A stretch of DNA of 6,210 nt from Chitinophaga pinensis. Lineage in GTDB: Bacteria > Bacteroidota > Bacteroidia > UKL13-3. The position numbers were made by a program, and so were the translations under genes. Below are positions 1 through 6,210 of this stretch, in pieces. Location of the stretch: the NCBI GenBank assembly GCA_943323675.2, contig CALPIR020000138.1, forward strand, positions 1 through 6,210. The letters run 5' to 3'. The notes below the pieces were generated by a model. It did not search any database. It saw only the letters and a list, made by a program, of their open reading frames with translations, and was not told where the DNA came from. Position 1 is the stretch's first letter. Each line of letters opens with the position of its first letter.

Positions 1-1
1 A

Positions 2-949
2 AGCATCATGGGTTTTGTTGAAGTGTTGCTAAACCTGCGGTTTATATTGGGAAACATCAATTTATGTAAGCAACAAATTGATGCTTTTAAACCCGATGTA
101 GTGGTACTGATTGATTATCCAGGTTTTAACTTACGCATTGCAGAATTTTGCAAACTAAAAGATATAAAAACGGCCTATTACATTGCACCTAAAATATGGG
201 CTTGGAAAGAAAATAGAGGTAAAAAACTGGAAAAATTTGTTGATTTATTATTGCTCATTTTTCCATTCGAGGTGTCTTATTTTAAGAAATGGAACGTAAA
301 AACCAAATATGTTGGCAATCCTTTGTTAGATGCCATAGCTAACCATAAGCCCGATGAGGAATTTAAATTAACACATGTAATTAATCAAAAACCAATTATT
401 GCCTTATTACCTGGTAGCAGAAAACAAGAGATCAACCGCATTTTACCCTTAATGATGCAAGTGATGAATCGTTTTCCAAACCATCAATTTATAATTGGCG
501 GTGCACCCGGACTTGAGCCTGATTTTTACCAACCATTTTTAAACCAACAGGTTAAAGTTGTATTTGGTAAAACCTACGATTTAATGATGCACGCAAGCGG
601 TGCTATTGTATGCAGTGGCACAGCCACACTAGAAACAGCTTTGTACAACGTACCGCAAGTATGTGGTTACGTGGCTAACCCTGTTTCATATCGTATTGCA
701 CGTATGCTGGTTAAAAACATCAAATACATATCGCTGGTAAATCTCTGCTTAAATAAGCCCGCTATTGTAGAGTTAATACAAAACGAATTTACCATTGATA
801 GCGTAACAGATGAATTGAAGGCCGTATTACCAGGTGGGAATAAACACCTTAGTTTAATGCAAGATTACCAATCTCTACGAACAGATTTGGGAGGCGAAGG
901 AGCCAGCGAAAAAGCCGCAGATGCCATAGCAGAGCTGAGTAAACAATAA
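2..949 (+). CDS. lpxB: Lipid-A-disaccharide synthase LpxB, 5' end cut off by the window
   Basis: LpxB (glycosyltransferase family 19) joins UDP-2,3-diacylglucosamine to lipid X (2,3-diacylglucosamine-1-phosphate), making the disaccharide core of lipid A at the cytoplasmic face of the inner membrane. Numbering from the methionine at position 8, recognisable family blocks are IDYPGFNLRIAEFCK (35-49), YYIAPKIWAWKENRGKK (57-73), FPFEVSYFKKW (85-95), YVGNPLLDA (101-109), ALLPGSRKQEINRILPL (132-148), SGTATLETAL (203-212) and KYISLVNL (239-246). D36 and R138 sit where the essential Asp and Arg of the E. coli enzyme are expected. The frame is open upstream of this methionine (Ser-Ile, then the edge), and MGFVEVL is an internal block of the family. 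Roughly 60-70 N-terminal residues are therefore missing, including the usual glycine-rich AGE-type motif; full-length proteins are about 370-385 aa. The C-terminus is intact and the stop codon lies inside a terminator hairpin. Family assignment is firm. Confidence 0.96.
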   Translation, partial: SIMGFVEVLLNLRFILGNINLCKQQIDAFKPDVVVLIDYPGFNLRIAEFCKLKDIKTAYYIAPKIWAWKENRGKKLEKFVDLLLLIFPFEVSYFKKWNVKTKYVGNPLLDAIANHKPDEEFKLTHVINQKPIIALLPGSRKQEINRILPLMMQVMNRFPNHQFIIGGAPGLEPDFYQPFLNQQVKVVFGKTYDLMMHASGAIVCSGTATLETALYNVPQVCGYVANPVSYRIARMLVKNIKYISLVNLCLNKPAIVELIQNEFTIDSVTDELKAVLPGGNKHLSLMQDYQSLRTDLGGEGASEKAADAIAELSKQ

Positions 950-978
950 AAGCCGTTACACATTGTGCAACGGCTTTT
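948..978. terminator. Strong hairpin terminator, probably bidirectional, between lpxB and the small convergent gene
   Basis: A perfect 10-bp stem pairs AAAAGCCGTT (948-957) with AACGGCTTTT (969-978). One A-C mismatch (958/968) is followed by three more pairs (959-961 with 965-967) around an ATT loop. The GC core is flanked by an A tract on the left and a T tract on the right, so either strand reads as a hairpin followed by U residues. It overlaps the last two bases of the lpxB stop codon. It also lies 28 bases beyond the stop of the minus-strand gene at 1007-1147, so it can serve both convergent genes. Confidence 0.85.
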
Positions 979-1006
979 AAATATAAGGCACTCGCGTACC
1001 AAATAG

Positions 1007-1147
1007 TTATTCTTCTATAACTACTACTCTATCTTTATTAGGAGAAACTACTTTTACAACAAGGTTGTTAAGCTTTAACATTTGTGTGCGTAATCTCGAC
1101 ACTGTTCTGTTCTTTTTTTCTTTTCTTTTGTATCTTGTAAATGCCAT
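1007..1147 (-). CDS. Small, highly basic 46-residue protein of unknown function
   Basis: I do not recognise a family. The product starts MAFTRYKRKEKKNR and ends VVVIEE. It has 13 Lys/Arg against 4 Asp/Glu (net about +9), with the positive charge concentrated in residues 5-20 and a hydrophobic, valine-rich second half. There is no signal peptide or membrane segment, so it is probably cytosolic; nucleic-acid or ribosome binding is a guess from charge alone. The frame can be extended 17 codons to a TTG at 1198, but that TTG coincides with the -33 element of a good promoter, and transcription should begin downstream of it. The ATG at 1147 is therefore the start. A promoter immediately upstream and a terminator 28 bases downstream make it look like a real monocistronic gene rather than a chance frame. 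The overlapping minus-strand frame at 1068-1253 is judged a shadow. Confidence 0.68.
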   Translation of the reverse strand: MAFTRYKRKEKKNRTVSRLRTQMLKLNNLVVKVVSPNKDRVVVIEE

Positions 1148-1167
1148 GACAGTATTTTTTAGGTCTG

Positions 1168-1198
1168 CGAAAGTATAAATAGTTTTGATTGTATGCAA
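1168..1198 (-). promoter_or_regulatory. Bacteroidota-type sigma-A promoter for the 46-residue gene
   Basis: On the minus strand, TTG (1198-1196) is followed by a 20-base spacer and TACTTTCG (1175-1168). The Bacteroidota housekeeping consensus is TTG, 19-21 bases, then TAnnTTTG, so the only departure is TTCG for TTTG. A run of nine T on this strand (1214-1206) just upstream resembles an A/T-rich UP-like tract. Initiation is expected near 1160, giving a leader of about 13-15 bases before the ATG at 1147. Inferred from motif and spacing only. Confidence 0.7.
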
Positions 1199-1299
1199 GT
1201 TTTATAAAAAAAAAGTAGCTTTTATTTCTTGTCGTGGCAATTAAACAAACCAATTTAAGTCGTGAATTTAAACCGACATGATATCATACGCTATTTTAT

Positions 1300-1321
1300 A
1301 ATACCATTTAAATACCATTTA
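1300..1321. repeat. Exact 11-bp tandem repeat upstream of the glycosyltransferase
   Basis: AATACCATTTA occurs twice head to tail (1300-1310 and 1311-1321) and ends 32 bases before the glycosyltransferase ATG. The 11-bp period is about one helical turn, so both copies face the same side of the DNA, as paired regulator sites often do; slippage in AT-rich DNA is an equally simple explanation. A 10-bp palindrome, ATGATATCAT (1278-1287), lies just upstream. The rest of the 1148-1353 intergenic region holds the minus-strand promoter, an A-run (1206-1214) and no convincing plus-strand promoter. Confidence 0.5.
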
Positions 1322-1353
1322 TTTGCCTTTTAAAGGTAGCTTATCTCCTATTT

Positions 1354-2175
1354 ATGATTAGTATTATTACAGCCGTTCATAACCAATTGGAAATGAATCA
1401 GATTTTCCTAGAAAACCTGCGAAAATACACCGTAAACCCATTTGAGTTAATTATAATAGATAATAATTCAACGGATGGTACACGCGAGTTTTTTGAAAAA
1501 GAAGGTGCTGTGGTAATTGCCAATAACGCAAATTACAGCTATCCATACACCCAAAACCAAGGGATTAAAGTGGCCAAAAACAATTTATTCGCCTTTTTAA
1601 ACAACGATATTATTGTTTGCCCGCAGTGGGATCAAAAAATAATGGAAAGCATGCAAACAAACGGATTGGATTTAATTACTGTTTGTGGTATTGAGCGAAT
1701 AGAAACCCCAGAACTTACCAAGAAGCTAGGTCGTAAATGGAAACGCATAAAAAACATTTTAAAGCAATTTGGCTTAAGTAAGTTTAACCTAGCCCTTATG
1801 CATAAATTAATGTATGGTAACTGGGAAAAATTTAACCAAAAGCGCGAGGATATTTTTAAAAATAAGGTGGTTGAAGGTTTTGTAGGTAACTCGGTAGTTT
1901 TTAACCGCACTGCTTTAGAAAAAATTGGCCCATGGGATGAGCGCATACAAGGTGCCGATTTTGATATTTATATGCGAAGTAAAAAACGCAACATGGAGTT
2001 TGGCGATATTAAACCATGTCACATTGCTTTAAATGTATTTAACCACCACTATATACGCATTACGGCTAAATCTAACCCCCCTGTTTTTGCTGATGCCGCA
2101 AACATGATTGCATTAGAAGAAAAATGGAGTGATGAAGAAAGAAAATTGTTGCTTAAAGATAATGTTACAACCTAG
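1354..2175 (+). CDS. Family 2 (GT-A fold) glycosyltransferase
   Basis: This 273-residue protein transfers a sugar from a nucleotide-sugar donor, probably onto a cell-surface glycan; donor and acceptor cannot be told from sequence. The N-terminal strand MISIITAVHNQ (1-11) and LIIIDNNSTDGT (32-43) form the nucleotide-binding start typical of GT2, with D36 as the uracil-contacting Asp. FLNNDIIV (81-88) is the DxD-equivalent metal and diphosphate site, here NND as in many rhamnosyl- and related transferases. NQGIKVAKN (68-76) is the usual helix between them. VVEGFVGNSVVFNR (172-185), then GPWDER (192-197) and GADFDIYMR (200-208), form the acceptor-side region including the catalytic-base area. 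FNHHYIRIT (229-237) resembles the conserved His near the end of the domain. A basic insert, about residues 119-168, separates the two halves. There is no transmembrane segment, so it is cytosolic or peripheral. The start is the first ATG of the frame; no Shine-Dalgarno sequence is visible, as usual for the phylum. It stands alone on this strand, divergent from the small gene and convergent with the transporter. Confidence 0.9.
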   Translation: MISIITAVHNQLEMNQIFLENLRKYTVNPFELIIIDNNSTDGTREFFEKEGAVVIANNANYSYPYTQNQGIKVAKNNLFAFLNNDIIVCPQWDQKIMESMQTNGLDLITVCGIERIETPELTKKLGRKWKRIKNILKQFGLSKFNLALMHKLMYGNWEKFNQKREDIFKNKVVEGFVGNSVVFNRTALEKIGPWDERIQGADFDIYMRSKKRNMEFGDIKPCHIALNVFNHHYIRITAKSNPPVFADAANMIALEEKWSDEERKLLLKDNVTT

Positions 2176-2218
2176 TTAGTTATTAAAAACACCTATATCC
2201 ATCCAATAATATGATGCG

Positions 2219-2239
2219 TAAAAGCGTAATGTGCTTTTA
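2219..2239. terminator. Weak convergent hairpin between glycosyltransferase and transporter
   Basis: TAAAAGC (2219-2225) pairs with GCTTTTA (2233-2239) around a 7-base loop, with A tracts left and T tracts right, so it can act on either strand. It lies 43 bases after the glycosyltransferase stop and covers the transporter stop codon (2239-2237). The core has only two G-C pairs, so it is far weaker than the hairpin at 948-978. Confidence 0.4.
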
Positions 2240-3436
2240 AAATTTACTGCCATCGGCAGCCGTAATTCTTCTAACCAAAAACAGTGTAATTATAGCCGCG
2301 GCTATACTCATCAACCCAACCCAATTGTAATACAACATTTCGCCATTGCTTTGTTTAACAACCACCAAACCTGCAATGTAAGCTGCTAAACCTGCACTAA
2401 GTTGTTGCATACTTGAAACTATGCTCATAAAACTTCCACGGTTTTGGGGTTCAACAGTAGCCGTTACCATTGCTTGAGCAGGAATAAACCTTCCGCTACT
2501 TACTGAAAAGAATACAGATGTTGCAATTAAAGTAATCCAAATATCTACACGTGGCATATTGGTAATAAACAGCACTGGTATGATTGAAATACTCACAAAA
2601 ATGGTGAACACTTTCAGCTTTCCTATTCTGTCGGCTAGCTTACCAATTAGTGGTGATGTAATGATGGTACTCAACCCGCCAAAAAAGTAAATTTGCTCCA
2701 ATTGCCCTTCGGTAAAACCAACATTACTAACCATGTAAGGACTTAAAAAGGGTATGATACTAAAGTGGCCAAACATCACCACCATCATTAATGTAATGGC
2801 TTTTCGTTGATTTGGACTTGAAGTGATATTTTTAATTACTTGCAACACCTGAACTTGTTTGCCTGCTTGGGTATGTGTGCTTAAATTAGGTACGAATTTA
2901 AAAATGAAAAACTGAACGGGAAGGGCCAAAAAGGCTAGTACTAAAAATGGCGTATTCCAACCAAATTGGTTGGCTATGCGTAAACCAAACGGCACGCCCA
3001 ACACACTTGCTATAGAAAATGCTGCCATAACAAACCCCATTGCCTGTCCCCTGCGATCAAAAGGAATTACATCGCCTACAATAGCCAAAATTACTGCACC
3101 TAACACACCACCAAACAAACCTGTAAAAATGCGGGCAATCATCAATAATTCGTAGGTATTTGCCAAACCACATAAAAGTGTACCAAGTAAAAAACCTGCA
3201 TACAACACTTGTAAAAACCGTTTTCTATCAAACTTATCAATAAAAAAAGCGGTACAAAAACCTGAAAATCCTGCACTAAAAGTATAACTAGAAACCACTA
3301 AGCCAAACTGTTGCGTATTGATGTTAAAAATACGCATAAGCTGCGGACCAAGAGGCATCATGATCATAAAATCCATGATATTGGTAAAGTTAATGGCCGC
3401 TAAGGTTAGTAATAAGAGTCTTTCTTTGGTATTCAT
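2237..3436 (-). CDS. Major facilitator superfamily transporter, drug:H+ antiporter-1 (AraJ-like) type
   Basis: This 399-residue inner-membrane protein has about twelve hydrophobic helices split by a central loop (about 183-212), the normal size and layout of a 12-helix MFS exporter. Motif A appears as FFIDKFDRKRF (64-74) after helix 2 and again as GKLADRIGK (265-273) after helix 8. The helix 4 stretch ARIFTGLFGGVLGA (101-114) carries the R-x-x-x-G pattern, and FDRRGQAMG (126-134) follows. SVLGVPFG (144-151) in helix 5 resembles the antiporter motif C. MDFMIMMPLG (21-30) in helix 1 is common in Bacteroidota members. The substrate is unknown; proton-driven efflux of a small molecule is the family expectation. 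A six-codon extension to a TTG at 3454 is possible, but ATG at 3436 gives the expected short cytoplasmic leader MNTKER. It lies 60 bases downstream of the surface-protein gene on the same strand, with no clear terminator or promoter between them, so co-transcription is possible. Confidence 0.9.
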   Translation of the reverse strand: MNTKERLLLLTLAAINFTNIMDFMIMMPLGPQLMRIFNINTQQFGLVVSSYTFSAGFSGFCTAFFIDKFDRKRFLQVLYAGFLLGTLLCGLANTYELLMIARIFTGLFGGVLGAVILAIVGDVIPFDRRGQAMGFVMAAFSIASVLGVPFGLRIANQFGWNTPFLVLAFLALPVQFFIFKFVPNLSTHTQAGKQVQVLQVIKNITSSPNQRKAITLMMVVMFGHFSIIPFLSPYMVSNVGFTEGQLEQIYFFGGLSTIITSPLIGKLADRIGKLKVFTIFVSISIIPVLFITNMPRVDIWITLIATSVFFSVSSGRFIPAQAMVTATVEPQNRGSFMSIVSSMQQLSAGLAAYIAGLVVVKQSNGEMLYYNWVGLMSIAAAIITLFLVRRITAADGSKF

Positions 3437-3496
3437 CCATGCAAATAACGACAATTAAAATCGCCACAGCCTCCAATAAAATCTTATAAGGGAAAT

Positions 3497-6210
3497 TTAA
3501 TCTCTAATTAGGGTAATGGTTCCGTGGTAAGTTTGGTCTTGGGGTTCGGTTATTAGTTTGTATTTAAACACCACAAAGTAAGTTCCTTCGGGGCATTTCG
3601 ATCCATCGTTTTTATCCTTTCCATCCCAATTTATACCATCGTTATAAAATCCATCTGTAAATCCTTCAAACACCATAGTACCCCATCGGTTAAATATAAA
3701 AAGTTCATATTTTTCCCAACCATCTATATCAATATCAAAAGCATCATTGCGCCCATCGGTATTATCTGGAGTAAACACATTAGGTATCTTAACTGAACTA
3801 CGTATGGGTATTGTTTTACAAACAGAATCCATACAATCTTTTGCATCAAATGCCATTAAGCATACGGTATAACGCTCCATGGTTTCCCCATAATTATGGG
3901 TTGGGTTGATGCTGTTGCTTATGTTTTGTCCTGAACTTGGCTGACCAAAATCCCAAACATACCTAACCGCACCTTGCGATAAATTGGTAAAAGGTATATT
4001 GGGGTAGTTATTAAGTTTATAAGTAAAATCGGCCAAAGGGCTTAAAACCGTAATGTCTTTTTCTGTTCCAACAACACATTGAAACTTTTGTAAGGTGATT
4101 GGATCAACCCTTATTTTGTATTTTCCAGCACTATCGTAAGTATAGGCATAATCTGTATTTACAGGCCATTGCACAGGCACATTATTAATACCCCATAACC
4201 AATTGGCTTGTATGTTATGTTGGGTGCCAAAGGCTTTGGCAATAAAAGGCACATCTATACAAACCGTATCCTCAACCATTAATCTTAGGGTATCAATTGG
4301 CAGCGCGGTTATTGTTCTTGGGTGAAACGCATTTGCATTATCCAATAAAGGAAATCGAGCTGTGCAGTTTTTAGTTTCTTTAGTAGTGGCATTGGTAATG
4401 CTGTCTTCGCCCAATAAATCTATTTTATAAGTTCCGGGTTGGGTATAGGTAAAGGTAATGTCTGAATCACTTTTGGTTGAGTAAATTGCACCTGCCTGGT
4501 TGTTAAAATACCAAATAAAATTATTGAGTGGTTGCCCTGTTTGATTGCGTAGTTTTACAGTAAATGGGATACAACCAAAAGTATCTTCTACAATAACAAA
4601 TATTGGGGTTGGCCCAACAATGTTTAAGGTTACCAATGTGGTATCATAACAACCATCAACCGACTCGGAATATAGTTTGGCTGTATACTTGCCATTTTGG
4701 TTATAATATACCCCTGGCTGTTTAAGTATGCTTGTTCCTTTTCCAGCATCAAACTCCCAAAACCTACCAACAATAAGAGATGGTTTGGGTAAGCTATCAC
4801 CTCGCATACCGTATGATTCGTCACTGAAAGTAACTACAGTTGGTGCACAATAAAAAGTATCGCTACTTAGCTTAGCCACTGCGCGTGTTCCATTAACAGA
4901 AATCCTGTATTTAAATCCTTGAATGGTATCAAAACATGCAACCAAACTACTGTCTTTGTAAGCCATTTTAATAAAATACACACCCACCTTAGTGTACTTG
5001 TGATTAATGGCTTCGGATCCTAGATACCAAATGTCGCTATCGCCAAAGTTCCAGTAAATACGTTCCATATTGGCATTTCGTCTTAACGTATCGTTCCAGT
5101 AATCTTTAATGGGATTATTTACATACCTTATTTTTGAATCAAAAGCTGCGAAAGAATTTACACATATTTCAGGTTTAACAATACTTAAACTTGCAATGTT
5201 ACCAACCACAAAAGGTATTAAATTTTCACTAGTACAGCTGTCTTTTGTTAAGAACTTAAACGTTGCATTGTAGGTACCATTTTTAGCGTAAACATAATCA
5301 ATTGACTTAACCACTGTATCTCCAACGCCATTAAAAATATAGGTATTTGGTGGTGTTCCATCTCCAAAGTCGTAAGTAAACGATAGCAAATCTTTACGAA
5401 TAGAATCTACTGTATAAAATGTAACCTGATGTGGTGCACAAATATCAGTGTCAAATTCTCTTTTCATTAAGATAGATTGATAGACTTTGTTAACAGGATA
5501 ACTGTAGTAAGCAGTATCATAACACTCCCCATTTTTAACAATTATCCCTAAAACCGCAATAGTATCTTTACTGCAGATATCGGTTAACTGAATATCTTGC
5601 CGGCTTAATCCAAGTGGATATTCAGCAATTTTATTCCATGATGCAAATGGACACGAAGTATCTTTCATTAGCCATGCACCTTGTGGGCCACATATTGGTT
5701 CTATTCGGGGAAATTGGACTTCGTATTTTTCTAAAGTACATTTATTAAATAATATTTCTACTCTTGGCATTGGCGGAAAAACGGCAGAGTCCCATCCTGC
5801 CTTTGGCAAAGCCAACCTTAAGTACTTATATACGGTGTCAGTGCAACCAATTATAGTGTCTCTTACAATAAGACTTACTTTATAACACCTTTTATTGGGA
5901 AACCGGTAATGGTGTTTTACCATTACTGAATCGGTACTATAACGGCAATTTTGGTTAACGTTTATACCGAGTTTAGTATTTGTTGTACAAGGTGGTGCAT
6001 ACCCATCATCAAAATCCCATAAATAAGTGAGGTTACTGTTGGCGTAATAACAATTCCCATCCTTAAATGCCAGTCTTACCGTATCAGACGAATTACATTG
6101 AATATGTCTTTGAACTTCAGTGGTTGTATCTTCTATAATGGCTTTGGGGCCATATACAGTTACAGTGGTATCAGTTAAAAATGAGCAACCAAAATAATTG
6201 AACCTTAATA
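3497..6210 (-). CDS. Giant PKD-repeat surface protein with type IX secretion (type B) C-terminal domain, N-terminus outside window
   Basis: 903 residues are visible (first complete codon at 6208-6206). The frame has no stop up to the edge, and the ATG at 5923 (residue 96) is internal: it falls inside an Ig-like unit between WDFDDG (64-69) and HHYRFP (99-104). The protein is a chain of Ig-like/PKD units with family signatures of varying quality: WDFDDG (64), YDFGDG (279), WNFGDS (386), WEFDAG (484), WYFNNQ (566), WLWGIN (670) and WDFGQP (752). Many units end in a GxYxV-like strand and CxDT, as at 122-125, 229-232 and 520-523. The last 96 residues are a gliding-motility-associated C-terminal domain (CHU_C/TIGR04131 type). 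It is therefore predicted to cross the inner membrane by Sec (signal peptide not in window), be exported by the type IX system and be retained on the surface or released. Adhesion, gliding or polymer binding is plausible; no catalytic domain is visible in this part. Confidence 0.93.
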   Translation of the reverse strand, partial: LRFNYFGCSFLTDTTVTVYGPKAIIEDTTTEVQRHIQCNSSDTVRLAFKDGNCYYANSNLTYLWDFDDGYAPPCTTNTKLGINVNQNCRYSTDSVMVKHHYRFPNKRCYKVSLIVRDTIIGCTDTVYKYLRLALPKAGWDSAVFPPMPRVEILFNKCTLEKYEVQFPRIEPICGPQGAWLMKDTSCPFASWNKIAEYPLGLSRQDIQLTDICSKDTIAVLGIIVKNGECYDTAYYSYPVNKVYQSILMKREFDTDICAPHQVTFYTVDSIRKDLLSFTYDFGDGTPPNTYIFNGVGDTVVKSIDYVYAKNGTYNATFKFLTKDSCTSENLIPFVVGNIASLSIVKPEICVNSFAAFDSKIRYVNNPIKDYWNDTLRRNANMERIYWNFGDSDIWYLGSEAINHKYTKVGVYFIKMAYKDSSLVACFDTIQGFKYRISVNGTRAVAKLSSDTFYCAPTVVTFSDESYGMRGDSLPKPSLIVGRFWEFDAGKGTSILKQPGVYYNQNGKYTAKLYSESVDGCYDTTLVTLNIVGPTPIFVIVEDTFGCIPFTVKLRNQTGQPLNNFIWYFNNQAGAIYSTKSDSDITFTYTQPGTYKIDLLGEDSITNATTKETKNCTARFPLLDNANAFHPRTITALPIDTLRLMVEDTVCIDVPFIAKAFGTQHNIQANWLWGINNVPVQWPVNTDYAYTYDSAGKYKIRVDPITLQKFQCVVGTEKDITVLSPLADFTYKLNNYPNIPFTNLSQGAVRYVWDFGQPSSGQNISNSINPTHNYGETMERYTVCLMAFDAKDCMDSVCKTIPIRSSVKIPNVFTPDNTDGRNDAFDIDIDGWEKYELFIFNRWGTMVFEGFTDGFYNDGINWDGKDKNDGSKCPEGTYFVVFKYKLITEPQDQTYHGTITLIRD
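3500..3787 (-). other. Type IX secretion type B sorting domain (gliding-motility C-terminal domain)
   Basis: Residues 808-903 of the surface protein carry every hallmark of the CHU_C family: IPNVFTPDNTDGRND (808-822), LFIFNRWGTMVFEG (836-849), NWDGKD (860-865), CPEGTYFVVFKYK (872-884) and a terminal HGTITLIRD (895-903). In this phylum the domain directs outer-membrane passage through the type IX secretion system. Type B domains use a dedicated PorP/SprF-like partner, normally encoded beside the largest such proteins; none is visible in this window. Confidence 0.93.
3833..6097 (-). repeat. Tandem Ig-like/PKD units, most bracketed by a cysteine pair
   Basis: Counting from the first visible residue of the surface protein, the units and their bracketing cysteines are C38-C122, C157-C229, C257-C325, C349-C425, C454-C520, C546-C615 and C650-C711. 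A last unit, WDFGQP to C792, lacks the opening cysteine. From C257 on, spacing is regular: 61-76 residues within a pair and 24-35 between pairs, for a period of 92-105 residues. Opening cysteines sit in contexts such as ICAPHQVTF, ICVNSF, YCAPTVVTF, GCIPFTV and VCIDVPF; closing ones in GCYDT, ACFDT and similar. Unit 2 (157-229) has lost the W-x-F-G-D-G signature altogether. Disulfide pairing is inferred from position. The units are diverged protein repeats, not DNA repeats. Confidence 0.75.

Noticed and set aside
1068..1253. Minus-strand 61-codon frame overlapping the small basic gene
   Set aside because: It overlaps the better-supported 46-residue gene in another frame, starts upstream of the promoter found at 1168-1198, and its translation has low-complexity, coding-unlike composition. 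It matters only as the possible -1 frame of the slippery site.
1314..1327. TTTATTTGCC as a plus-strand promoter for the glycosyltransferase
   Set aside because: The TA and TTTG are not spaced correctly, and no TTG is present at the expected distance upstream.
1632..1946. Minus-strand 104-codon frame inside the glycosyltransferase
   Set aside because: It is fully antisense to a gene with clear GT2 motifs and shows no recognisable domain; it is a shadow of AT-rich coding sequence.
2970..3155. Plus-strand 61-codon frame inside the transporter
   Set aside because: It is antisense to well-defined membrane helices, and its Asn/Thr/Pro-rich composition is what the complement of hydrophobic codons gives.
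3441..3450. CGTTATTTGC on the minus strand as a -7 promoter element for the transporter
   Set aside because: TA directly abuts TTTG instead of being separated by two bases, no TTG lies 19-21 bases upstream, and the implied start of transcription would fall at or beyond the ATG.
3437..3454. TTG at 3454 as the transporter start (six extra residues)
   Set aside because: ATG at 3436 gives the normal short cytoplasmic leader before helix 1, and TTG starts are rare; the extra residues match no family feature.
4630..4824. Minus-strand 64-codon frame inside the surface protein
   Set aside because: It is out of frame within the repeat region, with no promoter and no recognisable protein; a shadow.

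Overview
The window looks like chromosomal DNA of a Bacteroidota bacterium (Cytophagia/Chitinophagia/Sphingobacteriia type; genus not determinable by eye). The evidence is AT-rich coding sequence, the last four-fifths of a lipid A disaccharide synthase (so a Gram-negative), a large secreted PKD-repeat protein ending in the gliding-motility/type IX secretion C-terminal domain found only in this phylum, a Bacteroidota-type promoter (TTG, 20-base spacer, TACTTTCG), and no Shine-Dalgarno-like sequences.

Layout, left to right. (1) Positions 2-949, plus strand: lpxB, cut by the left edge. (2) A strong hairpin at 948-978 that can end transcription from both sides. (3) Positions 1007-1147, minus strand: a 46-residue very basic protein with its own promoter at 1168-1198; not recognised. 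(4) A 206-base divergent intergenic stretch holding an exact 11-bp tandem repeat. (5) Positions 1354-2175, plus: a family 2 glycosyltransferase. (6) A weaker convergent hairpin at 2219-2239. (7) Positions 2237-3436, minus: a 12-helix major facilitator transporter. (8) Positions 3497-6210, minus: the C-terminal 903 residues of a very large cell-surface protein, whose start lies beyond the right edge.

The genes do not form one obvious pathway. lpxB and the glycosyltransferase both fit cell-envelope glycan or lipid synthesis, but the convergent/divergent arrangement means they are not one operon. The transporter follows the surface protein on the same strand after 60 bases with no visible terminator, so read-through is possible, though no functional link is evident.

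Three start positions need care. The small protein and the transporter can each be extended upstream to a TTG, but both have better ATG starts. The surface protein's first in-window methionine (5923) is internal, because the frame is open all the way to 6210. I see no mobile element, CRISPR array, tRNA or rRNA. I found no clearly new system. The most unusual items are the cysteine-bracketed repeats of the surface protein and the unrecognised 46-residue basic protein.
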